Assembly (NCBI GenBank): GCA_046049675.1
Contig: JBJORA010000049.1
Location: 1 to 22,456 of the forward strand
Direction of reading: 5' to 3'
Length of the DNA stretch: 22,456 nt
From: CAIXQW01 sp046049675
GTDB taxonomy: Bacteria > Bacteroidota > Bacteroidia > Chitinophagales > Chitinophagaceae
The position numbers and the translations under genes were made by a program. A model generated the notes under the pieces. The model was given only the letters and a program-made list of their open reading frames with translations, was not told the DNA's origin and ran no database searches. This document shows, piece after piece, positions 16,006 through 22,456 of the stretch (the stretch's first letter is position 1; each line of letters opens with the position of its first letter).

Positions 16006-16395
16006 ATGCAGCGAAGTGGTTTACCTAAAAGTAGCCGCCTAAAAAGCAAGAAAGATATAGAAGCGCTTTTCCAATCTGGAGAAGCGTTTTTTGTTCACCC
16101 CTATCGGGTAATGGCCATCTTTTCTGGCTGTGATGATGGTAGTTTTGCCATACAATACGGCTTTTCTGCGCCTAAAAAGAAATTCAAAACCGCTGTGCAG
16201 CGCAATCGCATCAAGCGCATCACACGAGAAGCCTGTCGTTTGCAACAACAAGGTCTTGTAGAACATCTTCGTACACAAAAGCGTCAGGTAAAGCTGATGT
16301 TTATTTATGCAGCTAGTACCATAGAACCTTATCCTTTGTGCTTTACGGCTGTTGCCAAAATCTTTAAGAAACTCGCTGCTAAACATGTGGATTAA
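16006..16395 (+). CDS. rnpA: Ribonuclease P protein component
   Basis: A 129-aa protein from the ATG at 16006; an in-frame TTG at 15994 would add four residues. It binds the RNase P RNA and helps cleave 5' leaders from pre-tRNAs. Visible marks: LPKSSRLKSKKDIEALFQSG at the start, and the central RNR motif KTAVQRNRIKRITREACRL at about residues 61-79, whose arginines contact RNA. The middle PYRVMAIFSG and the terminal FTAVAKIFKKLAA helix fit the family. The 3' end overlaps the yidD start by 11 bases, so translation is coupled. The RNA component (rnpB) is not in this window. Confidence 0.95.
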   Translation: MQRSGLPKSSRLKSKKDIEALFQSGEAFFVHPYRVMAIFSGCDDGSFAIQYGFSAPKKKFKTAVQRNRIKRITREACRLQQQGLVEHLRTQKRQVKLMFIYAASTIEPYPLCFTAVAKIFKKLAAKHVD

Positions 16396-16624
16396 GCAAA
16401 TAGGCATCAATATTTGTGTGCTTTTACTGCGCATGTACCAAGTAGGCATTAGCCCACTACTTGGGCCTAACAAATGCCGCTTTACGCCCACATGCAGCAC
16501 TTATGCCATTGAGGCATTAAAAAAGCACGGCCTCATGAGAGGTTTTAGGCTAACCATTAAACGCGTTAGTCAATGTAGGCCGGGTGGTGGCAGCGGCTAC
16601 GATCCCGTGCCAGAAAAATTATAG
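16385..16624 (+). CDS. yidD: YidD membrane protein insertion efficiency factor
   Basis: A 79-aa protein, started at the ATG at 16385 (overlapping rnpA by 11 bases). It contains the conserved core: YQVGISPLLGPNKCRFTPTC with the paired cysteines at about residues 31 and 37, STYAIEALKKHGL, and the end with CRPGGGSGYDPVP. The short hydrophobic-amphipathic N-terminus (IGINICVLLLRMYQVG) places it at the inner membrane. YidD assists insertion of inner-membrane proteins with YidC and, in many bacteria, sits in the rpmH-rnpA-yidD-yidC operon. No yidC follows here; a long non-coding stretch does. Confidence 0.95.
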   Translation: MWIKQIGINICVLLLRMYQVGISPLLGPNKCRFTPTCSTYAIEALKKHGLMRGFRLTIKRVSQCRPGGGSGYDPVPEKL

Positions 16625-16796
16625 GCAAATGTAAATTGTGCAATAATGTTGCAATAGACTAGAGCCCTTTGATAGCAACACTTTGCAGAAGTTTTGTGCC
16701 ACAATACGCAAATCTTTATTGTCATCAAATTGTAAAATTCTCAAAAAAGTCGAATTAAGTACTAATGTTTTTGCATTTGCACTCGTCTATACATGT

Positions 16797-16851
16797 AGAA
16801 GCTGTGAAGAATGAACGGTGGTGCTTCTCCCAATTGTACCACCAAGTGAAG
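16797..16851 (+). ncRNA. Possible structured RNA with competing hairpins
   Basis: AGAAGC (16797-16802) can pair with GCTTCT (16823-16828), while GGTGGT (16817-16822) can pair with ACCACC (16838-16843). The two helices interlock, so the RNA could form one, the other, or a pseudoknot. The strong terminator 38 bases further on would end such an RNA. It may be the 3' UTR of yidD or a separate small RNA. Evidence is complementarity only. Confidence 0.3.
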
Positions 16852-16888
16852 ATAGGATTAGTGTTTTATTCATAGTAGGGTTTAGAGG

Positions 16889-16924
16889 CCAAAGACCGAT
16901 GCAAAACATCGGTCTTTGGTTTTT
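16889..16924 (+). terminator. Strong intrinsic terminator
   Basis: A perfect 13-bp stem: CCAAAGACCGATG (16889-16901), loop CAAAA, CATCGGTCTTTGG (16907-16919), then TTTTT (16920-16924). It would stop transcription coming from the rpmH-rnpA-yidD operon or from a small RNA starting in the region before it. On the minus strand no T-run follows, so it acts in the plus direction. Confidence 0.88.
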
Positions 16925-17044
16925 AAAGTACTTGTTATTGCTGGGGTTTAGCCGAAATAACGATAACTGATGGCAGAAATGAGCCATTCACCGTGAAAAA
17001 CGCTGATTTTACGCCTATTTAGGGCTTTTGGCTGTAAATTCACC

Positions 17045-17069
17045 AACGTAAACACCATTGCAAACGTAA
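17045..17069 (+). repeat. Direct AACGTAA repeats upstream of the sigma gene
   Basis: AACGTAA occurs at 17045-17051 and 17063-17069, 18 bp apart, 24 bases before the TTG start. They could be paired operator or promoter elements for the sigma/anti-sigma operon; spacing is close to two helical turns. Based on sequence repetition only. Confidence 0.35.
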
Positions 17070-17092
17070 TAATTAAAACTTAAGAGACTACT

Positions 17093-17662
17093 TTGTTTAC
17101 CGAAGCACTTATCAGCGGCTGCCTTAAAAGCGATAGGCGTTGCCAGCGTGATTTGTACATGCTGTGCCATCCTATACTTTACAGGGTTGCGCTGAGGTAT
17201 ACAAAAGACTCTGAAGAAGCAATGGAAGTTGTAACAAACGCATATTTAAAGGTGCTCAAAAACCTTGGGCAAGTCAACCAAGAAAGTAATACTGAAGCTT
17301 GGGTGCGCAAGATTGGCGTTAATACTGCCATCGATTACTATCGTAGTAAGCGTAAGTACAGCACAACTATTAAGCTCGATAGCGACTTGAGTTACAACGC
17401 TATGGAGAATTTGCACATTGACAGCAATACCATTGACAAACATTTAGAGGCAAGCTATATCGTGGATATTCTGAAGCGCCTACCAGATCATACCCGCGAA
17501 GTAATGAACCTCTATGCCATTGACGGATTCAGCCATAAAGAAATTGGCAATCTGCTTGGCATATCAGAAGAAACCAGCAGATGGCATTTACATAAAGCCA
17601 GAAAATTGGTTGTAGTAGAACTTGAAAAATTTAACAACATAGGCAACATAAAAAATATATAG
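17093..17662 (+). CDS. ECF-type RNA polymerase sigma factor
   Basis: A 189-aa protein. A TTG start at 17093-17095 is the only option before the first ATG (17159), which would remove part of region 2; an in-frame TAA lies at 17081-17083. Region 2 (about residues 10-80) has LISGCLKSDRRCQRDLYMLC, ALRYTKDSEEAMEVVTNAYLKVLKNL and WVRKIGVNTAIDYYRSKRK. Region 4 (about 128-180) has DILKRLPDHTREVMNLYAIDGFSHKEIGNLLGISEETSRWHLHKARKL, with a helix-turn-helix for -35 recognition. This two-domain layout without regions 1 or 3 is extracytoplasmic-function type. It is followed 2 bases later by a membrane protein that is very likely its anti-sigma factor. AACGTAA repeats precede it. Target genes unknown. Confidence 0.9.
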   Translation: MFTEALISGCLKSDRRCQRDLYMLCHPILYRVALRYTKDSEEAMEVVTNAYLKVLKNLGQVNQESNTEAWVRKIGVNTAIDYYRSKRKYSTTIKLDSDLSYNAMENLHIDSNTIDKHLEASYIVDILKRLPDHTREVMNLYAIDGFSHKEIGNLLGISEETSRWHLHKARKLVVVELEKFNNIGNIKNI

Positions 17663-17664
17663 TT

Positions 17665-19272
17665 ATGATGCAGAAACGAGATCAAATACTAGATGCATTT
17701 CTAGAGCAAAAGGTGCAAGAATTTGTACCTCCATTTGAGGAGGCACAGTGGCAGCATGCCCTTGCGCGCTTGGAAGAAGATGATAAAAAGAAACCGTTAG
17801 CATGGTTCAAAGCACTTGGTGTGGTATTAGCTATTGCGCTACTTGGTGCTGGCGGATATGCATGGCTAGGCAAAGGCAAGCAAGCTGAAACACTTGCGGC
17901 GCAAGATGCTAAGCCAGCAGTAGTCCCTGTGCAGCAATCTGCTAGCAGTACAATAGCAACAACTTCAGAAAATGCAAGTGCGGAAACAACTAATGAACCC
18001 GTAACTACAGCTGCAAGTGTTACCAATGACAATGTAGCACCAGTTGTACCAACAAGGAATAATTCAGCGCGTAGTACTGTTTCATATGCAGCGCCAAGCA
18101 AGTCAAATAAGGCACACAATGCAGATGTAACATCAACTAGCGACGTTGAACAAAATATAAGTGAAACAACTACTGCAGTTTCTACACCAAGCTCAATACC
18201 TGCAAATGTGGCAAGTGATGTGGCACGCAAGGAGCCTAAGGCGCCAAAGCAAAACATTGCTAACACAAAAATTACAACACCACAGGCAAGCAAAGTGTCA
18301 ACAGCTAAAGTAAGCGAACCACAAAACGATGCTCGTAGCACGCAACCTAAAGGTAATGCTGACGCTAGTCGTGTAGCTGCTAGCATACCACAAGAAGGAA
18401 AACCAATTGCACAAAATAACGCTGCTGCAGCTACGCCTACAGAAAAGCCAACTGAAAGTACTAGTGGCTCTAATACAGCAACTCCAAAAGAAACTTATAC
18501 CGTAGTAAGTAACAAAAATGAAACAAGTAAGACCAAAGAAATCGTTGTACCTGGCATTGCTCCTACGGAAGTAGCACATACAAGCGCAAAACAAGAAACA
18601 CCGAAAGCCTCAGAAACGAAGCCAGCTGAGGAAACCACAGCAAAGGCAAAAGATAAAAGCACAAAAGCTAAACACTGGCTATTGATGCCTAGCATTATAG
18701 CAGGTGCATCGTATCAGCAAGCGCCAAAAGATATTATTACCAACGACATCAATACTGCTTTTGCACCTCAAATTGGTTTGCAGTGGCGTTGGAAAGCCAA
18801 TAACAAACTTGGCGTTCACTTTGGTAGTAGTTTGAGCATGGCTAATAATCTTAGCTTTAGCTTATGGACAAATGGTTCTGGTCCTCGTCCGAGCATGGAT
18901 AGCAGCAATTATATCAGACGCGATCAACGTCTATTACAATTATTTGTGCCACTAAGTATTGCTTACAGCCCTTCGGCACAACATACAATGATTGGCGGTA
19001 TTAACTACATGCAGCCATTGTATTCGCAATATGGCATCAAAGACTATGGCGCAACGAGCTTTACAAATAGTTGGGGCAAAACGCAGCAAAACTATAGTCC
19101 AATGGTATATGGTACGGTTGGCTACGAGTATGCTCTACTCACAAACTTGCGTATTTATGCGCACTATTTGTATGGCTTTACAGACTTTACAAACGACGCC
19201 GTACAAGGAGTACAGGTTTACGACAGAAACAGCAGAATGAATATGGGTATGCAATGGCAGATTGGCAAATAA
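17665..19272 (+). CDS. Candidate dual-membrane-spanning anti-sigma factor with C-terminal barrel-like domain
   Basis: A 535-aa protein starting 2 bases after the sigma gene stop (coupled). Residues 1-48 (MMQKRDQILDAFLEQKVQEF, EEAQWQHALARLEEDD) are cytoplasmic and helical, fitting a sigma-binding segment. One inner-membrane helix lies at about 50-68 (ALGVVLAIALLGAGGYAWL). Residues about 70-335 are a low-complexity Ala/Thr/Ser/Lys/Pro/Glu linker, probably disordered. Residues about 336-535 (from HWLLMPSIIAGASY) look like an outer-membrane beta-barrel domain: repeated amphipathic strands such as IGLQWRWKANNKLGVHFGSS, VPLSIAYSP, VYGTVGYEYAL, RIYAHYLYGF and a final MNMGMQWQIGK. Such a protein could bridge both membranes. 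I recall a described Bacteroides family of dual-membrane-spanning anti-sigma factors with this layout; membership is inferred. No gene between it and the following terminator. Confidence 0.8.
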   Translation: MMQKRDQILDAFLEQKVQEFVPPFEEAQWQHALARLEEDDKKKPLAWFKALGVVLAIALLGAGGYAWLGKGKQAETLAAQDAKPAVVPVQQSASSTIATTSENASAETTNEPVTTAASVTNDNVAPVVPTRNNSARSTVSYAAPSKSNKAHNADVTSTSDVEQNISETTTAVSTPSSIPANVASDVARKEPKAPKQNIANTKITTPQASKVSTAKVSEPQNDARSTQPKGNADASRVAASIPQEGKPIAQNNAAAATPTEKPTESTSGSNTATPKETYTVVSNKNETSKTKEIVVPGIAPTEVAHTSAKQETPKASETKPAEETTAKAKDKSTKAKHWLLMPSIIAGASYQQAPKDIITNDINTAFAPQIGLQWRWKANNKLGVHFGSSLSMANNLSFSLWTNGSGPRPSMDSSNYIRRDQRLLQLFVPLSIAYSPSAQHTMIGGINYMQPLYSQYGIKDYGATSFTNSWGKTQQNYSPMVYGTVGYEYALLTNLRIYAHYLYGFTDFTNDAVQGVQVYDRNSRMNMGMQWQIGK

Positions 19273-19306
19273 AAGCCAATACGACAAGCATTTTTAATAG
19301 TAGCTG

Positions 19307-19351
19307 AAAAGGTGAGTAGTTAACTGTAAAAAGTTCTACTCACTTTTTTTT
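19307..19351 (+). terminator. Intrinsic terminator after the anti-sigma gene
   Basis: GTGAGTAG (19312-19319) pairs with CTACTCAC (19336-19343), followed by a run of eight T (19344-19351); flanking A-run at 19307-19310 lengthens the stem. The right arm overlaps the stop of the convergent TcdA gene. The minus-strand side has only a short T-run, so it may also stop that gene weakly. Confidence 0.8.
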
Positions 19352-20121
19352 GCGCGTTCAAATGGGTCGCGCTTACGTGCATTATCTTCTGCAGTAATAT
19401 TTTTCCAGCCAGCAAGCTCTCTAATCACCACGCTTGCACATGTAAGACCAAACACTGCGGGCAAGTAGCTTACGGTTCCGTAGGCGCTCTTCTTGAAATT
19501 GCTACCGTCTGTATGCATTAAACTGTGCCTTGCTGGCAATTCTGGGCTAAATACGGCCTTAATACCATGCTTGATGCCAATACCTCTCAAGCGCTTACGA
19601 ATTAAGCTAGCAAGCGGACAAGTATGTGTTTTACTGATGTCTACTACTTTTAACTTTGTAGGATCCATTTTGCCACCTGCTCCCATACTACTCACAATAT
19701 TGTGGCCGTTCTCAAGTGCAGTTTTTAATAGGTACATTTTCGGACTAACGCTGTCGATGGCATCAATCACATAATCAAATTTCTGCTGCAAGATGCGCTC
19801 CATATCATCGGGATTCATGAAGGTGTCTATGGCGTTAATTTTTGCTTCAGGGTTTATTTGCAGCATACGCTCCTTCATCAACAAGGCTTTGCTTTGTCCG
19901 TGCGTAGTGGCTAATGCCTGCAACTGCCTATTGCGATTTGTTGGGTCTACAGTATCGCCATCCACGATAGTAACCTCACCAATTCCTGCACGCACTATTG
20001 CTTCGGCCGCATAGCTACCTACGCCGCCAAGGCCAATAATAAGTACATGCTTATCAAGCAAAGCATCGCTATTGTCTTTGCCAAGTAGTAGTTCGGTTCT
20101 TTCTTTCCAATTTTTGTCCAT
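19336..20121 (-). CDS. tcdA: tRNA threonylcarbamoyladenosine dehydratase
   Basis: A 261-aa ThiF/E1-like enzyme. It is expected to cyclise the threonylcarbamoyl group of t6A at tRNA position 37 to ct6A, using ATP. Seen: the nucleotide-binding GLGGVGSYAAEAIVRAGIG at about residues 30-48 with the GxGGVGS loop; VDGDTVDPTNRNRQLQA near 53-70 with the asparagine and arginine pair; DAIDSVSPKMYLL near 125; SMGAGGKMDPTKL near 150; and THTCPLASLIRKRLRG near 165, with a cysteine. The C-terminal GTVSYLPAVFGLTCASVVIREL is the family end. Length is usual for TcdA. TatD lies 2 bases upstream, so co-translation is likely. A MoeB or other E1-like enzyme is less likely given these motifs. Confidence 0.93.
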   Translation of the reverse strand: MDKNWKERTELLLGKDNSDALLDKHVLIIGLGGVGSYAAEAIVRAGIGEVTIVDGDTVDPTNRNRQLQALATTHGQSKALLMKERMLQINPEAKINAIDTFMNPDDMERILQQKFDYVIDAIDSVSPKMYLLKTALENGHNIVSSMGAGGKMDPTKLKVVDISKTHTCPLASLIRKRLRGIGIKHGIKAVFSPELPARHSLMHTDGSNFKKSAYGTVSYLPAVFGLTCASVVIRELAGWKNITAEDNARKRDPFERAKKSE

Positions 20122-20123
20122 TG

Positions 20124-20774
20124 CTAAACTTGTGCTGCAAAAATACGCGTAAAGTTTTGCAGTAACTGTTGTTGCAAATCAGCAAGATTGGCTTTACGTA
20201 AAATGCAGGCTTGTTCGTAAACAGATTCTATTGCTACCTCAGCATCATCTGTTTCTAAAAATAACTGCTCTATCGGACAAATTGTAAGACTTGCAGCTGC
20301 AGCACTTTGAGGACTTAATATAGCAGCCCCAAAACTTAAAAAGTAGCCTAGCTCGATTAATCTATCGGCTGTTTGGGGCTTTAGATTAAATCCGTGAAAA
20401 ATGACAGGCACTTTGCATTTGCTTTTCTGTAGACAATTAATAATCGCGTCTGTACTGCGCACATTATGAATAATAAGCGGCTTAGCATACTTATTGGCCA
20501 GCTCAATCTGTTGCAAGAAAACATTGCTTTGTATTTCGAGGCTTGGTCCGCGTAAAGTATCGAGACCGCACTCCCCTACTGCAATGCATTTTTCATTTTG
20601 AAGAAGTGAGTCAAGTTTTTGTAATTGCATCTCACCACTATCTGCGATAAACCAAGGATGAATGCCGCAGCTATGATAGTGATTTGCATCTAGCATAGGT
20701 TCATCAACATGATAACTATGTACGCTAGTGCCTTGCGACGAAAAGTGCTGATGCGTATGGATATTGATATGCAA
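20124..20774 (-). CDS. TatD family metal-dependent hydrolase
   Basis: A 216-aa protein, shorter than the roughly 260 residues of canonical TatD; short forms are common in Bacteroidota. All metal ligands are visible: HTHQH at residues 6-10, GECGLD with Glu68, IIHNVRS with His103, VIFHGF with His127, and LETDDAE with Asp176. The substrate is not certain: the family includes 3'-5' DNases and unrelated hydrolases. It is followed after 2 bases by the TcdA gene, as in many Bacteroidota. Start MHINIHTH at the ATG at 20772-20774 gives the first histidine a normal distance. No signal peptide, so cytoplasmic. Confidence 0.9.
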   Translation of the reverse strand: MHINIHTHQHFSSQGTSVHSYHVDEPMLDANHYHSCGIHPWFIADSGEMQLQKLDSLLQNEKCIAVGECGLDTLRGPSLEIQSNVFLQQIELANKYAKPLIIHNVRSTDAIINCLQKSKCKVPVIFHGFNLKPQTADRLIELGYFLSFGAAILSPQSAAAASLTICPIEQLFLETDDAEVAIESVYEQACILRKANLADLQQQLLQNFTRIFAAQV

Positions 20775-20812
20775 AATGGATGTGACTAAACAAACAATGA
20801 TTGACGCCCTAC

Positions 20813-21310
20813 CTAAGTAAGATAAACAATAATTGCTTCTTTGTTTTTTGCGGCATCAGCATAAAAGCCTTGCACCTCCTCAAAATATTCGCTCAAGTAA
20901 GGGAACATTTCTTCATCATTCTGCCAATTGCCAGGATAAATACCAAGTTCTTCCATCGTATCGGCATCGTAACGCGCTTGTAGCTCTTTCGTTCCTATAT
21001 TAAAAATCTGTTCGTGTAACTCTTTCACGCGTTCTGGTAACAAATACATCGCGGGACCATAGCCTAGGTCTTGTGCCTCATCTATTACCAAATCAGGCAG
21101 CATTACTTCACCCAACTCGTGGTCGCTTTCTATATCCTCGCCTGTCAGCAAAAAGTTGATGCCTGCCCAAGCTTGATCCACGTAGAGCAAATTTGGGCTA
21201 TCGTTTAGGTCTTCTTCTTTATCGATGCGCTCAATTAGCAATTCGCTATTCTGCAAAAAGGCCTCGAGATCAATTAGGCTTACACGCATCAGTGTGCATA
21301 TCATGCTCAT
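20813..21310 (-). CDS. YfbM/DUF1877 family protein
   Basis: A 165-aa acidic cytoplasmic protein. It starts MSMICTLMRVSLIDLEAFL, like the MGMIG... start of YfbM/DUF1877 proteins, and contains the family-like LYVDQAWAGINFLLTG segment at about residues 42-57, LGYGPAMYLLPERVKELHEQI at about 83-103 and YPGNWQNDEE at about 125-134, ending FYADAAKNKEAIIVYLT. Its biochemical role is unknown. It lies 38 bases upstream of TatD on the same strand and may be the first gene of a YfbM-TatD-TcdA operon, but the functions do not obviously connect. Confidence 0.85.
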   Translation of the reverse strand: MSMICTLMRVSLIDLEAFLQNSELLIERIDKEEDLNDSPNLLYVDQAWAGINFLLTGEDIESDHELGEVMLPDLVIDEAQDLGYGPAMYLLPERVKELHEQIFNIGTKELQARYDADTMEELGIYPGNWQNDEEMFPYLSEYFEEVQGFYADAAKNKEAIIVYLT

Positions 21311-21457
21311 GTGGTAAAAATAGGGAATTGTTGTGTGCTTTGCAACTAGGTAAATTGCAGTGCATAGTAGCTTTTTGCAATGCTACTGAGGGTAGTACTA
21401 AATACATCGCAGCTACCAAGGCAATAATAACACGCAAGCCTAAATAGGTAATATATC

Positions 21458-22162
21458 TTAAGTCGCCGTAACCAAATCGCCCCAATTGAAACCTGCTAAA
21501 TGTCCACTTGCGGCTACAACAGAAAATCTACAAAACAAGTCCTCGCGATACCACTTTTCCTTTCTTGTTTTTTCTACAACTTCAGCATGTTCCCGTTGTT
21601 TGTATGCAAACTGCTTCATGCTCTCTTCGTTTTGCCAAAAGCTAATGGTAGCTTGCTTTTTCCAAGGAATCTCACCAATGCCAATGCTTTTAATGAAGCC
21701 CTTGCTCTGCTTTAAAGTCTGCGCAACGCCATCTACATGTTGCCAAAAGTTTTTCATCTTGCTCCAATTAATATTTGCACGCGTAAGCACTGCTAATGTG
21801 CCCTTGGAATAACTAAGTTTTGGATTACCAAAGGGATTTGTTTTTTCCCATTCGCCATGAGAGGTTAATGTACCTAACGTGATGCTTGCTTGTTCGTAGG
21901 TAAATACTTTGAACCAAAAATTTACGAATGGTCCTAGTAATTTATATGGTGAAGCGTGTAGTGCATCACTTGTAAACAAGATACACCATTGCCTCAAATC
22001 TGGCGATTTATCAAAAGTGCCATTTCTGCCACAACCCATAAGTTTGTAAAACGGAATAGCTTTCTTAAACCATAAAGGCAAATTAAACAATGCCATACTT
22101 AAAAATGCAAATGGTACAGCCCACCATTTATAGCGCACTACGATGAGGTATGTGTAAGGCAT
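21458..22162 (-). CDS. Spheroidene monooxygenase (CrtA)-like protein
   Basis: A 234-aa protein resembling the CrtA family. Matching segments: LMGCGRNGTFDKSPDLRQWCILF at about residues 41-63, and GIGEIPWKKQATISFWQNEESMKQFAYKQREHAEVVEKTRKEKWYREDLFCRFSVVAASG at about 160-219. The latter carries the histidine-rich and RxxxWYxEDLFxRF pattern of these heme-dependent carotenoid oxygenases. Classical CrtA oxidises spheroidene; in non-photosynthetic bacteria the substrate is unclear, and no carotenoid genes lie here. An N-terminal hydrophobic stretch (WWAVPFAFLSMALFNLPLWF) may sit at the membrane. Start ATG at 22160-22162; an inverted AGTAGC/GCTACT repeat at 21366-21387 lies beyond its 3' end. No promoter was identified. 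Confidence 0.75.
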   Translation of the reverse strand: MPYTYLIVVRYKWWAVPFAFLSMALFNLPLWFKKAIPFYKLMGCGRNGTFDKSPDLRQWCILFTSDALHASPYKLLGPFVNFWFKVFTYEQASITLGTLTSHGEWEKTNPFGNPKLSYSKGTLAVLTRANINWSKMKNFWQHVDGVAQTLKQSKGFIKSIGIGEIPWKKQATISFWQNEESMKQFAYKQREHAEVVEKTRKEKWYREDLFCRFSVVAASGHLAGFNWGDLVTAT

Positions 22163-22456
22163 TGTATGAAGGTAAATGGTAAAAGCTTATGTGCAATGCA
22201 TTTTGGACTTGCCTGTTGCAAGCTAGAATCTATAGCCAGTAGGAAAAAAATAATCTGCAAAGTGGCGATGCCTATACTAAGTAGGAATCACAGGGTATTA
22301 TGAGCCAACTAACATACAACAACATTGAAGTTTACTCTAATTAGTCAACCCTTAAAAACTCCATTTTTTTAGGGCACAGATATGCATTAGTCTAATTTGA
22401 AAAATAAATTGACTTAGCCAACGAGCAATTGCCTCTGTACGCCAGAGGTTCATGAC
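22163..22456. other. Right-edge region without a recognised gene
   Basis: About 294 bases. Two short minus-strand frames run in from the edge; the longer ends at a stop at 22352-22354 and covers about 34 residues (reading NLWRTEAIARWLSQF...). It is not recognised and could be the end of a gene beyond the window or chance. A small hairpin CCTCTG/CAGAGG lies at 22432-22437 and 22443-22448. Nothing else is seen. Confidence 0.5.

Larger units (their letters stand above)
16625..17092. other. Non-coding region between yidD and the sigma factor gene
   Basis: About 468 bases. It contains a possible RNA structure at 16797-16851 and a very strong terminator at 16889-16924 (both described separately). 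It also holds two AACGTAA copies at 17045-17051 and 17063-17069, 24 bases before the sigma gene's start. A 12-codon frame at 16811-16849 begins with ATG. No Bacteroidota -7/-33 pair was found for either neighbour. Confidence 0.7.

Noticed and set aside
15829..16624. Replication origin near rpmH-rnpA
   Set aside because: In this phylum rpmH is not reliably beside dnaA, and neither dnaA, dnaN nor a cluster of DnaA boxes is present here.
16787..16987. 66-codon minus-strand open frame over the terminator region
   Set aside because: It reads through the perfect terminator hairpin and has no family features.
17682..18386. Long open frame antisense to the anti-sigma linker
   Set aside because: It mirrors the Ala/Thr/Ser-rich linker composition, giving a low-complexity hydrophobic product without domain character; it is a shadow of the real gene.
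22432..22448. CCTCTG/CAGAGG hairpin at the right edge as part of a tRNA
   Set aside because: No tRNA-like acceptor or T-arm sequence surrounds it, and the window ends 8 bases later.
1..22456. CRISPR array, insertion sequence or prophage
   Set aside because: No regularly spaced repeats, transposase, integrase or phage structural gene was recognised on either strand.

Overview
The window is chromosomal DNA of a Bacteroidota bacterium, probably a free-living or environmental lineage of the Chitinophagia/Sphingobacteriia/Cytophagia type. Evidence: type IX secretion (T9SS) C-terminal sorting domains of both type A (left edge) and type B/CHU_C (two large proteins), Bacteroidota promoter elements of the form TTTG-N19-TAnnTTTG, many lipoproteins, and AT-rich DNA with few Shine-Dalgarno sequences. 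No tRNA, rRNA, CRISPR array, transposase or prophage gene was recognised, so this looks like ordinary core genome with accessory patches.

Left part (1-6303): the tail of a secreted T9SS protein, an NTF2-like lipoprotein, a 971-aa secreted repeat protein with a type B sorting domain, then a minus-strand block holding a MORN-like lipoprotein, a RelE-type toxin with its antitoxin, and a probable outer-membrane beta-barrel protein.

Middle part (6291-16624): fumarase fumC; a lipoprotein; a DUF4349 membrane protein; a minus-strand pair of a MoxR ATPase and a SurA-like double-parvulin chaperone; a 757-aa PKD/CHU_C secreted protein; two tandem EGF-like lipoproteins behind a textbook Bacteroidota promoter; and rpmH-rnpA-yidD (ribosomal protein L34, RNase P protein, YidD insertion factor), whose short rpmH lies behind its own promoter.

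Right part (16625-22456): a non-coding stretch ending in a very strong terminator; an ECF sigma factor translationally coupled to an unusual protein that has a short cytoplasmic N-terminus, one inner-membrane helix, a roughly 265-residue low-complexity linker and a C-terminal outer-membrane beta-barrel-like domain (a candidate dual-membrane-spanning anti-sigma factor, the most interesting system here); a terminator; then a minus-strand group of TcdA, TatD and a YfbM/DUF1877 protein, and a spheroidene monooxygenase (CrtA)-like protein. The last 294 bases hold nothing recognised.

A theme is the cell envelope: secreted T9SS adhesin-like proteins, surface lipoproteins, an outer-membrane chaperone (SurA-like), YidD, and a sigma/anti-sigma pair that may sense envelope state.
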